DNA of 64,000 bases from Paenisporosarcina antarctica. Its GTDB lineage: Bacteria > Bacillota > Bacilli > Bacillales_A > Planococcaceae. The stretch covers positions 902,001-966,000 of the forward strand of contig NZ_CP038015.1 in assembly GCF_004367585.1 (NCBI RefSeq), read 5' to 3'. This document shows positions 24,268 through 33,390 of this stretch, piece by piece. The stretch's first letter is position 1; every line of letters begins with the position of its first letter. The translations under genes and the position numbers were made by a program. The notes under the pieces are model-generated. The model had not been told where the DNA came from and searched no databases. It saw only the letters and a list, made by a program, of their open reading frames with translations.

Positions 24268-26244
24268 GTGATAAAGCGTAAATTGACGATAGAAGATTTA
24301 AGTAGATTGGTGTCGGTAACACAGCCCACTTTGGCGCCAAACCAACAAGAAGCGGTTTTTGTTCAAACAAAAATTGATGAAAAAGAAAATACATATCAAG
24401 CAAATTTATGGCATGTAGATTTAGCTTCCAAAAAAGTAACGCAATGGACACATGGAAAAGAAAAAGTTTCAAGCCCATTATACTCTCAAGATGGAACAGA
24501 GCTTGCTTATCTTTCCACGCGTGAAGATATAAATCAATTATATGTAGTACCTACTAACGGCGGAGAAGCACGCAAAGTTACATCATTAGAGAAAGGTGTA
24601 GCTAGTTTTTTGTGGTCACCATGTGGAAAGAAAATTTGGTTTGTGGCTTCTTTAAAAGAAGGAAAGCTTTTTACTGACGATCCGGAAAAAGAAGAAAATA
24701 AAAAGCCTGAACCTTATATAGTGGATAAAATGAAGTACAAAATGGATGGTACGGGTTTACTTCCTCAAGATACCTATAAGCATATTGGCGTCATTAATAC
24801 TCAAACGGGTGAAGTGACACAATTTACAGAAGGTAATTATTCGTATGCCTTGCACGCTATTTCTCAAGATGGAACGAAAATCGTATTCAGTGTTAACCGT
24901 TCTGAAAATCAAGATTTTGAATTCCGTCAACCGTTGTATTTGGTAGATGTAGAATCGAAACAAGAAACGACGATTATTGAAGAAGATGGAAATTTTGGTG
25001 GAGCAGCGTTTTCATTTGATGATGCGAAGTTAGCGTTTGTAGGGAGTGAAGGAACTTACAAGAATGCGACACATACGGAACTTTATGTCTACGATATAGA
25101 GTCAGGTTCACGGGAGGTTTTGACCGAAGGCATTGATGCTCCAGTGGGAGATTATGTCGTTGCAGATCATCAACAAGGATCAAATGCACCAAGCGTTGTA
25201 TGGACGAAGGATAATCATCTGTATTTCCAAGTTTCAACAATGGGTGACGTACGTTTATATGCTGCTTCTTTAGAAGGAGAAATGTATCCAGCTACGGGTG
25301 ACGATGAACATATATATGGTTATGATGTAGCGAAATCTGGTGAGTTTGCGCTCGTTACTATTTCAAATCCAACGAAAGTCGGCGAACTCTATCTACATAC
25401 AATCGCTACGGGTGAACGACAAGCTTTAACTTCATTCAATGCGTCATTTGAAAACGAAGTAGAACTTATTCCAGCGCAAGCTATTGTTTACAAAGGGGCA
25501 AAAGAGTGGGACGTTCATGGTTGGTTAATGAAACCAACAGGTTATGTAGAAGGACAAAAGTATCCGTTAATTGTCGAGATTCATGGTGGTCCACACGCAA
25601 TGTATGCCAATACATTTTTCCATGAGCTTCAGCTTTTAACAGCACAAGGGTATGGAGTCTTGTATGTAAATCCACGTGGAAGTCACGGTTATAGCCAACA
25701 ATTTGTAGATGCTGTTCGAGACGATTATGGGGGTGGCGACTATGAAGATATTATGGCAGGCTTGGACTTCGTTTTATCCGAAAATACCTGGATAGACGAA
25801 AGTCGTCTTGGTGTAACGGGTGGAAGTTACGGTGGCTTTATGACGAACTGGATAGTCGGTCATACAAATCGATTTAAAGCAGCTGTTACACTGCGTTCCA
25901 TTTCGAACTGGGTCAGTTTCTTTGGTGTTTCTGATATTGGTTATTATTTCAGCGATTGGCAAATTGGGGCAGATATGACAGACGTGGAAAAGTTGTGGGA
26001 CCATTCTCCACTGAAATATGCCAAAAATATTGAAACGCCTTTATTAATTATGCACAGTGAAAAAGATTTCCGTTGTCCAATCGAACAAGCAGAGCAACTT
26101 TATATCACGTTGAAACAAATGAAGAAAGAAACTGGCTTTGTACGTTTCCCAGACTCTGACCACAACTTGTCACGCACTGGCTATCCTAATTTACGTTATG
26201 CAAGGCTTAAACAAATTACGGATTGGTTTGACAAATATTTATGA
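24268..26244 (+). CDS. yuxL: S9-family prolyl oligopeptidase-type peptidase (YuxL-like)
   Basis: A 658-residue acylaminoacyl-peptidase-like serine hydrolase, probably cytoplasmic as it has no signal peptide. The first 400 residues are a WD40/TolB-like beta propeller (repeats such as SPLYSQDGTELAYLS and SFLWSPCGKKIWFV). The C-terminal alpha/beta hydrolase has the oxyanion region VEIHGGPHA, the nucleophile Ser520 in GGSYGG, Asp600 in SEKDFRCP and His632 in SDHNLSR. A GTG start follows GAGGAGG by seven bases. It is a single gene. Similarity to B. subtilis YuxL is by architecture and recall, so the symbol is tentative. Confidence 0.85.
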   Translation: MIKRKLTIEDLSRLVSVTQPTLAPNQQEAVFVQTKIDEKENTYQANLWHVDLASKKVTQWTHGKEKVSSPLYSQDGTELAYLSTREDINQLYVVPTNGGEARKVTSLEKGVASFLWSPCGKKIWFVASLKEGKLFTDDPEKEENKKPEPYIVDKMKYKMDGTGLLPQDTYKHIGVINTQTGEVTQFTEGNYSYALHAISQDGTKIVFSVNRSENQDFEFRQPLYLVDVESKQETTIIEEDGNFGGAAFSFDDAKLAFVGSEGTYKNATHTELYVYDIESGSREVLTEGIDAPVGDYVVADHQQGSNAPSVVWTKDNHLYFQVSTMGDVRLYAASLEGEMYPATGDDEHIYGYDVAKSGEFALVTISNPTKVGELYLHTIATGERQALTSFNASFENEVELIPAQAIVYKGAKEWDVHGWLMKPTGYVEGQKYPLIVEIHGGPHAMYANTFFHELQLLTAQGYGVLYVNPRGSHGYSQQFVDAVRDDYGGGDYEDIMAGLDFVLSENTWIDESRLGVTGGSYGGFMTNWIVGHTNRFKAAVTLRSISNWVSFFGVSDIGYYFSDWQIGADMTDVEKLWDHSPLKYAKNIETPLLIMHSEKDFRCPIEQAEQLYITLKQMKKETGFVRFPDSDHNLSRTGYPNLRYARLKQITDWFDKYL

Positions 26245-26317
26245 AGTGATGTTAGTTAAACGATGGAGTAGGACATGTATTTATTAATAAGTTTTAGAAT
26301 TTCTAATCATTTTTTAA

Positions 26318-26353
26318 TAACGACCCCTTTCGTAAATAGAAAGGGGTCGTTTA
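26318..26353 (+). terminator. Terminator after the S9 peptidase
   Basis: AACGACCCCTTTC pairs perfectly with GAAAGGGGTCGTT around a 7-base loop. T tracts flank it. Confidence 0.85.
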
Positions 26354-26407
26354 CGATTTGAGGGTAGAAAAAAAGAATAAACTATGTTATAAATAAGTCT
26401 ATTAACC

Positions 26408-26435
26408 TAATACCAAGTAAACAGGTTGGAATAAT
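26408..26435. promoter_or_regulatory. Candidate CymR operator before yrrT
   Basis: TAATACC-N13-TTGGAATAAT resembles the B. subtilis CymR consensus (TAAnnnC...GGAATT type), and the yrrT operon is a known CymR target. The match was made by eye from memory of the motif. Confidence 0.5.
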
Positions 26436-26458
26436 ATATATAAAAAGGAGAATTTACT

Positions 26459-27094
26459 ATGGGGCGTGAATTCGTAGAAATATTTGATGAGTGGGTACAT
26501 TCTTATGATGAGTCAGTTTCTGGCAAAGATCCTGAATATCGTGATGTATTTACAAAATATGATGAAATTCTTTTGGCAGTTGCAAAAAAATCTTTTGGTA
26601 CGGTTGTTGAATTTGGTACAGGTACTGGCAATTTAACGGCGAAGTTAATAGCAGCCGGTTATTCGGTTATTGGCATCGAACCAAATGCTGCGATGCGCAC
26701 TGTAACAGCGAAACGGTTTCCTGAATTGACGATAGTAGATGGTGATTTATTAGTTTTTGAGGCACCTCAAAAAGTCGATACGTTTGTTAGTACGTATGTA
26801 TTTCACCATTTAAAAGATCCTGATAAAGAAAAAGCTTTATCCTTATATGCTAGTTTACTACCTATTGGTGGTAAAATTGTATTTGCAGACACAGTATTTA
26901 CGTCTGAAGAAGCAAAACAAGCTCAGATTTCAAAAGAACGTGCACGTGGTTTTAACAATGTAGCAGACGACTTGGAACGTGAATACTACACTACGATTCC
27001 TATTCTTACAGAAACATTTGAAAAAGCAGGATTTACTGTTCAATTTGAACAGATGAATGACTTTGTGTGGCTAATGGATGCAATTAAAAAATAA
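26459..27094 (+). CDS. yrrT: SAM-dependent methyltransferase (YrrT)
   Basis: A 211-residue class I methyltransferase. Motif I is VVEFGTGTGNLTAKL (about residues 50-64), an acidic residue follows in IGIEPN, and motif II-like IVDGDLL is near 97. In B. subtilis yrrT leads the operon yrrT-mtnN-mccA-mccB that recycles S-adenosylhomocysteine sulfur to cysteine; its methyl acceptor is unknown. Here the same operon has luxS in place of mtnN. AAAAGGAG precedes the ATG. The luxS start is 13 bases downstream. Confidence 0.9.
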   Translation: MGREFVEIFDEWVHSYDESVSGKDPEYRDVFTKYDEILLAVAKKSFGTVVEFGTGTGNLTAKLIAAGYSVIGIEPNAAMRTVTAKRFPELTIVDGDLLVFEAPQKVDTFVSTYVFHHLKDPDKEKALSLYASLLPIGGKIVFADTVFTSEEAKQAQISKERARGFNNVADDLEREYYTTIPILTETFEKAGFTVQFEQMNDFVWLMDAIKK

Positions 27095-27106
27095 GGAGTG
27101 GAACCG

Positions 27107-27577
27107 ATGAAACAGATGAATGTTGAAAGTTTTAACTTGGACCATACGAAAGTAATAGCTCCATATGTACGATTAGCAGGACAAAAACTAGGCATAAATG
27201 GCGATGAAATTTTAAAATATGATATTCGTTTTAAACAACCAAATAAAGAACATATGGAAATGGCTGGGTTACATTCTATTGAGCATTTAATGGCTGAAAA
27301 CATCCGTAACCATACAGATAAAGTGGTAGATATGAGTCCAATGGGATGCCAAACTGGATTTTATTTGGCCGTTATCAATCACGACAACTACGAAGAAATC
27401 TTAATCATTTTAGAAAAAACATTGGAAGATGTTTTGCAAGCAACTGAAGTTCCAGCTTGTAATGTGTTGCAATGTGGATGGGCTGCTAACCACAGTTTAG
27501 AAGGAGCAAAAGACATCGCACGCGATATGTTAGCGAAGAAAGATGAGTGGCGTACGGTATTTGCGGAGGAAGCATAA
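27107..27577 (+). CDS. luxS: S-ribosylhomocysteine lyase
   Basis: LuxS cleaves S-ribosylhomocysteine to homocysteine and DPD, the autoinducer-2 precursor. The 156-residue protein has the metal ligands in HSIEH (His56 and His60) and Cys123 (QCGW), plus the catalytic Cys81 in MGCQTG. I choose ATG 27107, six bases after AAGGAGTG; GTG 27098 would overlap that site. It sits between yrrT and mccA, so the homocysteine product feeds MccA directly. The stop TAATG overlaps the mccA start. The upstream nucleosidase (MTA/SAH nucleosidase) is not in this operon. Confidence 0.97.
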   Translation: MKQMNVESFNLDHTKVIAPYVRLAGQKLGINGDEILKYDIRFKQPNKEHMEMAGLHSIEHLMAENIRNHTDKVVDMSPMGCQTGFYLAVINHDNYEEILIILEKTLEDVLQATEVPACNVLQCGWAANHSLEGAKDIARDMLAKKDEWRTVFAEEA

Positions 27578-28515
27578 TGAATGTATACGGTAGCGTTCAT
27601 GAACTGATTGGGAATACTCCAGTCGTAGAAATTAAAAATATCGACATTCCAAATAACTGTCGTATTTTTGCTAAGCTTGAGTTTATGAACCCAGGTGGTA
27701 GTGTAAAAGATCGTTTAGGAGTGTCTTTATTAAAAGATGCTGAGGAATCGGGTAAACTGCAACCAGGTGGAACAATTATAGAGCCTACAGCAGGTAACAC
27801 AGGAATCGGTGTAGCTTTAGCCGCAATCGGTAAAGGCTACATAGTTAAATTTGTTGTTCCACAAAAATTCAGTATGGAAAAACAAACATTAATGCGTGCA
27901 CTTGGTGCTGAAATAGTAAATACACCGACTGAACTTGGAATGAAAGGTGCCATTAAAAAAGCTGAGGAGCTCGTAAAAGAAACCCCGTGTGCTTTTTCAC
28001 CGTCACAATTTTCCAACCCAGCAAACCCGGAAACTTACGTTCACACATTGGGACCTGAACTTTGGCGTGATTTAGACGGTCAAATTGACGTCTTTGTCGC
28101 AGGAGCAGGTTCTGGTGGAACATTTATGGGCACTTCAACGTATTTGAAAAGCCAGGATTCTAATATTAAGACGGTAATTGTTGAACCCGAAGGATCCATT
28201 ATAAATGGAGGAGACCCAGGTTCACATTATACGGAAGGCATAGGCATGGAATTTTTGCCAGCCTATATGGACAAAGAGTATTTTAACGCCATTCATACCG
28301 TTACTGATAAGAATGCTTTTGCAAAACTACGAGTGTTGGCTAAAGAAGAAGGTCTTCTTGTTGGCAGTTCTTCAGGAGCCGCGTTTTATGCTGCTCTAGA
28401 AGAAGCGAAAGTTGCCAAACCGGGCAGTCATATTGTAACTATTTTTGCTGACTCAAGTGAACGTTACTTAAGTCAAAATGTCTATGAGTTATTAAAGGAG
28501 GACGATTTAAAATGA
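27577..28515 (+). CDS. mccA: O-acetylserine-dependent cystathionine beta-synthase
   Basis: A 312-residue PLP fold-type II enzyme that joins homocysteine with O-acetylserine to make cystathionine in reverse transsulfuration. PLP Lys44 lies in NPGGSVKDRLG, the substrate loop is EPTAGNTGIG and the phosphate site is GAGSGGT. Family assignment as MccA rather than CysK rests on the operon (luxS before, mccB after). The start ATG 27577 shares one base with the luxS stop and follows GGAGGA; the longer frame from 27547 lies inside luxS. Confidence 0.92.
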   Translation: MNVYGSVHELIGNTPVVEIKNIDIPNNCRIFAKLEFMNPGGSVKDRLGVSLLKDAEESGKLQPGGTIIEPTAGNTGIGVALAAIGKGYIVKFVVPQKFSMEKQTLMRALGAEIVNTPTELGMKGAIKKAEELVKETPCAFSPSQFSNPANPETYVHTLGPELWRDLDGQIDVFVAGAGSGGTFMGTSTYLKSQDSNIKTVIVEPEGSIINGGDPGSHYTEGIGMEFLPAYMDKEYFNAIHTVTDKNAFAKLRVLAKEEGLLVGSSSGAAFYAALEEAKVAKPGSHIVTIFADSSERYLSQNVYELLKEDDLK

Positions 28516-29645
28516 GACTTAAAACGAAATTAATTCACGCCGGAATCGTTGGAGATGAAACAACAGGAGCCGTCTCTACTCCGATTTACCAAGTAAGCAC
28601 GTATAAACAAGATGCTGTTGGCGATTTCCGTGGATACGAATATTCACGTACAGGTAATCCAACTCGTCATGCACTTGAAGTATTAATTAGTGATTTAGAG
28701 GGCGGCCATGCAGGCTTTGCTTTTGGATCAGGAATGGCAGCTATCAGTTCTGTGATGATGTTATTTAATGCGGGCGATCATATTGTCATGACAGACGACG
28801 TATACGGTGGTACATACCGTGTCATGACAAAAGTATTAAATCGTTTCGGTATTGAATCAACATTTGTCGATTCTTCAAATGCTGCTGAAGTAGAAGCGGC
28901 AATTCAAGAAAACACGAAAGCAGTCTTTTTAGAAACACCGACCAATCCTTTATTGAAAGTAACGGACATCGCAGAAATTTCAAAACTCGCGAAATCAAAA
29001 GGATTATTAACAATTGTTGATAGTACATTCATGACGCCTTACTTGCAACAACCGATCTCACTTGGTGCAGACATTGTTTTGCATAGTGCAACGAAGTATA
29101 TTGGTGGTCACAGTGATGTTGTGGCTGGTTTAGTTGTTGTTGCGACAGAAGAGTTAGCGATAGACTTGCATACCGTCCAAAACTCAGTGGGTGCGATTTT
29201 AGGGCCACAAGATTCATGGTTACTTATTCGTGGATTGAAAACACTAGGTATTCGTATGGAAGAAACCAATTCAAATGCGATTCGTATTGCCGAGTTCTTA
29301 GTAGCACATGATGCAGTAGGAAAAGTGTATTATCCTGGTTTAGAAACTCATACGGGCCATGACGTTATGAAGAAACAAACGACCGGTTTTGGTGGGATGA
29401 TTTCGTTTGACGTGGGAAGCACTGAAAAAACAACGCAATTATTGAAAAAATTACGTTATTTCACATTAGCTGAAAGTCTAGGGGCAGTTGAAAGTTTAAT
29501 TTCTGTTCCAGCTCAAATGACGCACGCTTCAATTCCTGCAGAGCGTCGTCAAGAATTAGGGATTGTTGACGGGTTAGTTCGTATCTCTGTCGGTATCGAG
29601 GATATAGAAGATTTACTTGAAGATTTAGAGCAAGCACTAGCTTAA
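28512..29645 (+). CDS. mccB: Cystathionine gamma-lyase / homocysteine gamma-lyase
   Basis: A 377-residue PLP fold-type I enzyme of the Cys/Met metabolism family. It cleaves cystathionine to cysteine, ammonia and 2-oxobutyrate, completing methionine-to-cysteine conversion. Visible are YEYSRTGNPTRHALE, the PLP-binding FGSGMAA and TDDVYGGTYR, and the Schiff-base lysine Lys195 in HSATKYIGGH. It overlaps mccA by four bases (ATGA) after AAGGAGGA. It is last in the operon and followed by a terminator. Confidence 0.93.
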   Translation: MRLKTKLIHAGIVGDETTGAVSTPIYQVSTYKQDAVGDFRGYEYSRTGNPTRHALEVLISDLEGGHAGFAFGSGMAAISSVMMLFNAGDHIVMTDDVYGGTYRVMTKVLNRFGIESTFVDSSNAAEVEAAIQENTKAVFLETPTNPLLKVTDIAEISKLAKSKGLLTIVDSTFMTPYLQQPISLGADIVLHSATKYIGGHSDVVAGLVVVATEELAIDLHTVQNSVGAILGPQDSWLLIRGLKTLGIRMEETNSNAIRIAEFLVAHDAVGKVYYPGLETHTGHDVMKKQTTGFGGMISFDVGSTEKTTQLLKKLRYFTLAESLGAVESLISVPAQMTHASIPAERRQELGIVDGLVRISVGIEDIEDLLEDLEQALA

Positions 29646-29681
29646 AGTTGGTGAAAATACAAAAAAATCTATTTAAAAGAT

Positions 29682-29727
29682 AAAGAAGCTAATCACCTAC
29701 TAAATATAGGTAATTAGCTTCTTTTTT
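29682..29727 (+). terminator. Terminator of the yrrT-luxS-mccAB operon
   Basis: AAAGAAGCTAATCACCT pairs with AGGTAATTAGCTTCTTT (one mismatch), with a following T run. The 218 bases from 29728 to 29945 carry no gene I can support. Confidence 0.88.
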
Positions 29728-29945
29728 GTCTTTATGAATATATTTCCTTAATATTTTTGGACTTTTCCGCAGTCTTATTTATTAGGGAAAGTTAAAATCC
29801 AAACATTATATCTAAGGATACTTAGTGATTTAAAAGGTAAGTACTACAATTTTATTCTTGGGCTGTTAAGTATTACTTCATTCGGCTATAAGGATTTATT
29901 TACAGACATTTATATAAGTAACAGGCGTCACTTTGCGGCTTTTTG

Positions 29946-30722
29946 TTATTTTCCTTTAAACATAGGTTTGCGTTTTTCACCAAAAGCAATTAATGCTTCA
30001 ACGCGGTCTTCTGTTGGAATGGTTATTTCATAAGCTTTACGTTCAATATTTAAACCAGTATGCAAGTCAGCGTTCATGCCATGTTTAATAGCAAATTTCG
30101 CTTGTTGCAAGGCAATCGGTCCGTTCGCAAGCATCATATCAGCAAATTTTCCTGTTTCGTCTAGTAAACTATTCTCTGAAACCACTTTTGTCAAAATACC
30201 ATAAGACAAAGCTTCTTCCGCTTTTAATCGACGAGCAGTTAAGATTAATTCTAATGCTTTTGCTTCTCCAATTAAGCGAGGTAAACGCTGAGTACCACCT
30301 GCTCCTGGAATAATTCCTAAGCTCGTTTCGGTTAAACCGAGTACAACATGGTCAGCTGCGATGCGGAAATCACACGCAAGCGCTAGTTCCATTCCTCCAC
30401 CAAATGCGTAACCGTTCATCATAGCTATCGTAGGTTGAGGTAAGTTTTCAATTGTTGAAAACACTTCCCCTATTTTATAGATATTACGTTTTACTTGTTG
30501 CTCAGTTAATGTTTTCCGCTCTTTTAAGTCTGCCCCAACGCTAAATGCTTTTTCTCCAGAACCTGTGAAAATAACAACGCGAATGTCTGGATTAATACGA
30601 ATGGACTCTGCTATATGACCAAGATCACGCAGCATTTCATAGTTAAAGGCGTTCATAGAATCAGGTCGGTTTAATGTGACGATGGCTAAATTTCCGTTTT
30701 GTTCGTAGCGAATGGCTTCCAT
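29946..30722 (-). CDS. Enoyl-CoA hydratase/isomerase family protein
   Basis: A 258-residue crotonase-fold enzyme. The oxyanion-hole segments are FSVGADLKE (about residues 60-68) and NGYAFGGGMELALACDFRIAA split by the usual turn, followed by the glutamate-containing TETSLGIIPGAGG motif of active hydratases. Substrate class cannot be set; YngF-like or short-chain enoyl-CoA hydratase (beta-oxidation or branched-chain degradation) are options. AGGAGG precedes the ATG. It is a lone gene, divergent from the aarF-like gene. Confidence 0.87.
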   Translation of the reverse strand: MEAIRYEQNGNLAIVTLNRPDSMNAFNYEMLRDLGHIAESIRINPDIRVVIFTGSGEKAFSVGADLKERKTLTEQQVKRNIYKIGEVFSTIENLPQPTIAMMNGYAFGGGMELALACDFRIAADHVVLGLTETSLGIIPGAGGTQRLPRLIGEAKALELILTARRLKAEEALSYGILTKVVSENSLLDETGKFADMMLANGPIALQQAKFAIKHGMNADLHTGLNIERKAYEITIPTEDRVEALIAFGEKRKPMFKGK

Positions 30723-30785
30723 AATAATTCCTCCTTATGTTGTTCACAATATAGAAATTTTTTCTCTTACAAAACATATCACTAT

Positions 30786-30815
30786 TTGGACGTTGTTACC
30801 ATCTCTCTCTATAAT
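30786..30815 (+). promoter_or_regulatory. Promoter of the aarF-family gene
   Basis: TTGGAC (30786-30791), 18-base spacer, TATAAT (30810-30815), 22 bases before the ATG. It lies in the divergent region with the hydratase gene. Confidence 0.7.
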
Positions 30816-30837
30816 GAATTCAAGGGAGGCTCTCGAA

Positions 30838-32460
30838 ATGGATCGTTTAGCAATCTATCGGATTTATCGCATTGTCTGGATGTCCGTAAAATTTTTCACA
30901 CAAGTAACGCTTTTTCAGCGTCGATATAAAGGACGTTTTACACCTGTAGTAAACGAAAAATGGGAACGTCTTGTGACAAAACAAGCGAAAGAATACAAAC
31001 GTACTGCGCTTAAACTAGGCGGGCTAATGATTAAAATGGGGCAGTTTTTATCCACACGTGCTGACATTATGCCGCCTTCATTTATAGAAGAACTAGAAGG
31101 ATTAACAGATCGTGTGCCTGCTGTTCCTAGAATGAAAGCCATTGCTCTTCTAGAAGAAGAGTGGAATACGTCACATACCGATTATGTCACAAATTTATCT
31201 GATAAACCGGTCGCATCTGCATCTATTGGCGAAGTCTACAAAGGTATGTTAAAAGATGGCACACCTGTAGCTGTTAAAATTCAACGCCCAGATATTGATC
31301 GTATTTTACGCTCTGATTTCCGTGCAATGAAAATTGTCATTTGGTTAGCCAAACGCTTTACGGCATTTGGTAAACAAATTGATTTTAACTTATTGTATAA
31401 CGAAATGGTTGATACGATTGGTGCAGAGCTTAATTTTTTGCAGGAATTGCGTAATGGTCGTAGTTTTTCCGATCGTTTTAAAGCGATGCCTGGTGTTCGT
31501 TTTCCTGTTTATTATGATGAATTTTCTACACGTCGTGTCCTTGTAATGGAATGGATTGAAGGAGCACGTATCACTGATCTTGCATTTATTGACGCGAATG
31601 GAATAGATCGTCGCGATTTATCGGAGCGATTATTCCAGTTATTTTTAGAACAAGTATTAAACGGCGGACAATTTCATGCTGATCCTCACGGCGGAAATAT
31701 ACTAATTAAGCCAGATGGTACGATTGTATTAATTGATTTTGGGATGGTAGGATCCATTACTACAGATGAAGCACGTTCTGTATTGAAAGTCGTCGAAGGG
31801 ATCATTTTTAAACAATACGAGCAAGTATTAGATGGTTTAGAAGAATTACGGTTCTTGTTGCCTCAAGCGGATCGTCGAATACTCGCTGACGCAATTTCAC
31901 GAGTAGTTGCAGCTTATGAATCGGAAGAATTAACACAAATGGATAGCTTTGTTGTGGATCGATTACTAGATGATATAAAAGGAATTGTTCGTACACAACC
32001 TGTGCAACTTCCTGCAGAATTTGCCTTTTTTGGACGAGCTGTTTCAACGCTTATTGGTGTTCTCCACGTTCTTGATCCAAAGGTTGATCTACTGGCTATT
32101 GCCCGACCACGCGTTTTGGAATGGGCAACGACACAAAAAGGTGGAGAAAAATCATTTTCAAAAGAAGATTTGCTGCGTCTTGCTTTAAATGCGGTTGGTC
32201 CATTACGTTCCCTCCCACAAAAGATTCTAACTTTTTTAGAAGAACCGACACGAATGCGCGAATATATCCAAGTACGAGATACACGAGAGCAAGTAGAGCG
32301 CGCACGACTACAAACACGCATGTTTGCAGGAACCGTTGCAGTGTTATCGTTAGCCTCAACATTGTTTGGAGTTTGGAATGAACATATTCCGCTAATTGCT
32401 ACATCTGGATTTTTCTTTTTGATAGCAGCCTTTGTTTTTAAAGGGAAATCACCTAAATAA
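30838..32460 (+). CDS. UbiB/AarF/ABC1-family protein kinase-like ATPase
   Basis: A 540-residue member of the ADCK/UbiB family. It shows the family-specific KxGQ segment LGGLMIKMGQFLSTR (Lys66), the alanine-rich loop ASASIGEVYKG, a nucleotide lysine in VAVKIQRP, and the catalytic HADPHGGN with metal-binding LIDFGMVG. Two hydrophobic helices close the protein (about residues 495-535). UbiB proteins support isoprenoid quinone biosynthesis; in a menaquinone-using Firmicute the exact role is unclear. The start ATG 30838 follows GGGAGG. The longer frame from 30712 would begin upstream of the promoter. Confidence 0.88.
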   Translation: MDRLAIYRIYRIVWMSVKFFTQVTLFQRRYKGRFTPVVNEKWERLVTKQAKEYKRTALKLGGLMIKMGQFLSTRADIMPPSFIEELEGLTDRVPAVPRMKAIALLEEEWNTSHTDYVTNLSDKPVASASIGEVYKGMLKDGTPVAVKIQRPDIDRILRSDFRAMKIVIWLAKRFTAFGKQIDFNLLYNEMVDTIGAELNFLQELRNGRSFSDRFKAMPGVRFPVYYDEFSTRRVLVMEWIEGARITDLAFIDANGIDRRDLSERLFQLFLEQVLNGGQFHADPHGGNILIKPDGTIVLIDFGMVGSITTDEARSVLKVVEGIIFKQYEQVLDGLEELRFLLPQADRRILADAISRVVAAYESEELTQMDSFVVDRLLDDIKGIVRTQPVQLPAEFAFFGRAVSTLIGVLHVLDPKVDLLAIARPRVLEWATTQKGGEKSFSKEDLLRLALNAVGPLRSLPQKILTFLEEPTRMREYIQVRDTREQVERARLQTRMFAGTVAVLSLASTLFGVWNEHIPLIATSGFFFLIAAFVFKGKSPK

Positions 32461-32465
32461 TTTAA

Positions 32466-32493
32466 AGCCATCTCCTTGTGAGGTGGTTTTTTT
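32466..32493 (+). terminator. Terminator after the aarF-family gene
   Basis: CCATCTC (32468-32474) pairs with GAGGTGG (32480-32486), one wobble pair, followed by eight T. Confidence 0.8.
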
Positions 32494-32574
32494 ACAAAAT
32501 AAGAAAGCATATAAATTTAGTGAGCCATGAATCCAGTATTCCCGGTATTTTAAGGAGTAGGTTCTAGTATGATA

Positions 32575-32796
32575 CCGCTGATTTGCGCTCCAGGCGGAGA
32601 GCCTCCTCAGGCCAACACGATGTTGGTCACAAAGGCGTTGTCACATGATGTGACGTTCTTAGCCTTTGTTCCACTTAGCGCTCCACTGCGGGGTCTCACC
32701 TGTCCCGCTAATCCCGTAGGAAAGATATTGGACGAACTGTCATTGCGACGAGTAACCGCAGGAGCACATGCTTTTTTCGCCTTCCGCTTCAATCAA
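32575..32796 (+). repeat. Interspersed intergenic repeat, forward copy
   Basis: A GC-richer non-coding block. It begins CGCTGATTTGCGCTCCAGGC, contains AGCCTCCTC, CTGCGGGGTCTCACC and GTCCCGCTAATCCCG, and ends CGCCTTCCGCTTCAATCAAG. This order resembles the CGCTCCAGGCGG ... CTTCCGCTCCAATCAA repeat that I recall from many Planococcaceae and Bacillaceae genomes. Within it, GGCCAACACGATGTTGGTC and GTCACATGATGTGAC are local hairpins. A 270-base ORF through it (32569-32838) is an artefact of the repeat. Compare the inverted copy at 33023-33172. Confidence 0.6.
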
Positions 32797-33022
32797 GTAA
32801 ATGTTTTCGAATGGATCATAAAAGAAAATACAACTTAAAAAGAAGGGATTGCAGAACAGTGGTTTGCATGATGAACACTGAAATTCTGGTATTTTGAGCA
32901 AGTATTTCTCTTTTTAGAAATAGGGTAGAAGAAGTATTCCTTCTAGCTGTGTATCGCTCAATATTTCAAATAATTGTGACTAAAAATAGAATTTGTTGCA
33001 ATGATGGATAAATTCAAACTAG

Positions 33023-33172
33023 TTGATTGAATCGCAGGTGGCGACTTCTGCGGGAAAAGCTTGAGCTGAAGGCCCCGCAGGAAAGATGCTGCCCAAAAGC
33101 CAGTGTCTTTGCAGTGAAGAGGAGACTGAAGCCAAGCACGTGAAAAGCGTCCACTGTAGCGGAAATAAACGG
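33023..33172 (-). repeat. Interspersed intergenic repeat, inverted copy
   Basis: Reads TTGATTGAATCGCAGGTGG, CTTCTGCGGGAAAAGC, GCTGAAGGCCCCGCAGG, GAGGAGACTGAAGCC and GCGTCCACTGTAGCGGAAAT. This is the reverse-complement order of the 32575-32796 element and a recognisable variant of the same family. The two copies face each other across 226 bases. The spacer 32797-33022 holds no gene or obvious RNA. Confidence 0.6.
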
Positions 33173-33197
33173 GTTTCTATGGTTACCCTTCTTAAAG

Positions 33198-33225
33198 GAC
33201 CGGGCGTACTTTGCCCGGTTTTTTT
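33198..33225 (+). terminator. Orphan terminator after the repeat pair
   Basis: GACCGGGC and GCCCGGTT form a GC-rich stem with a 7-base loop and a run of seven T. No coding gene ends here on the plus strand, so it would terminate a transcript crossing the repeats. Confidence 0.7.
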
Positions 33226-33390
33226 GTGTCTTTTTAGGTTGGACAATTCTATCTATCTCATATTCAAGTTAACCTGAAGTGAGATATAGCAAGGCTTTTA
33301 ATGAAAAATCCCCTAAATTCCCACTTGTAATTTCTTAAAATGAGCGTAAAATATAAAATACGAACAAATGTTCTTTAAGGAGGCAGGAAG

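Noticed and set aside
31914-32510. Minus-strand ORF of 198 codons opposite the aarF-family gene
   Set aside because: It lies wholly antisense to a well-supported kinase-like gene, has no ribosome site and a serine/arginine-rich composition typical of shadow frames.
32569-32838. 89-codon plus-strand ORF
   Set aside because: It runs through the interspersed repeat; the reading frame is not protein-like and no start signal is present.
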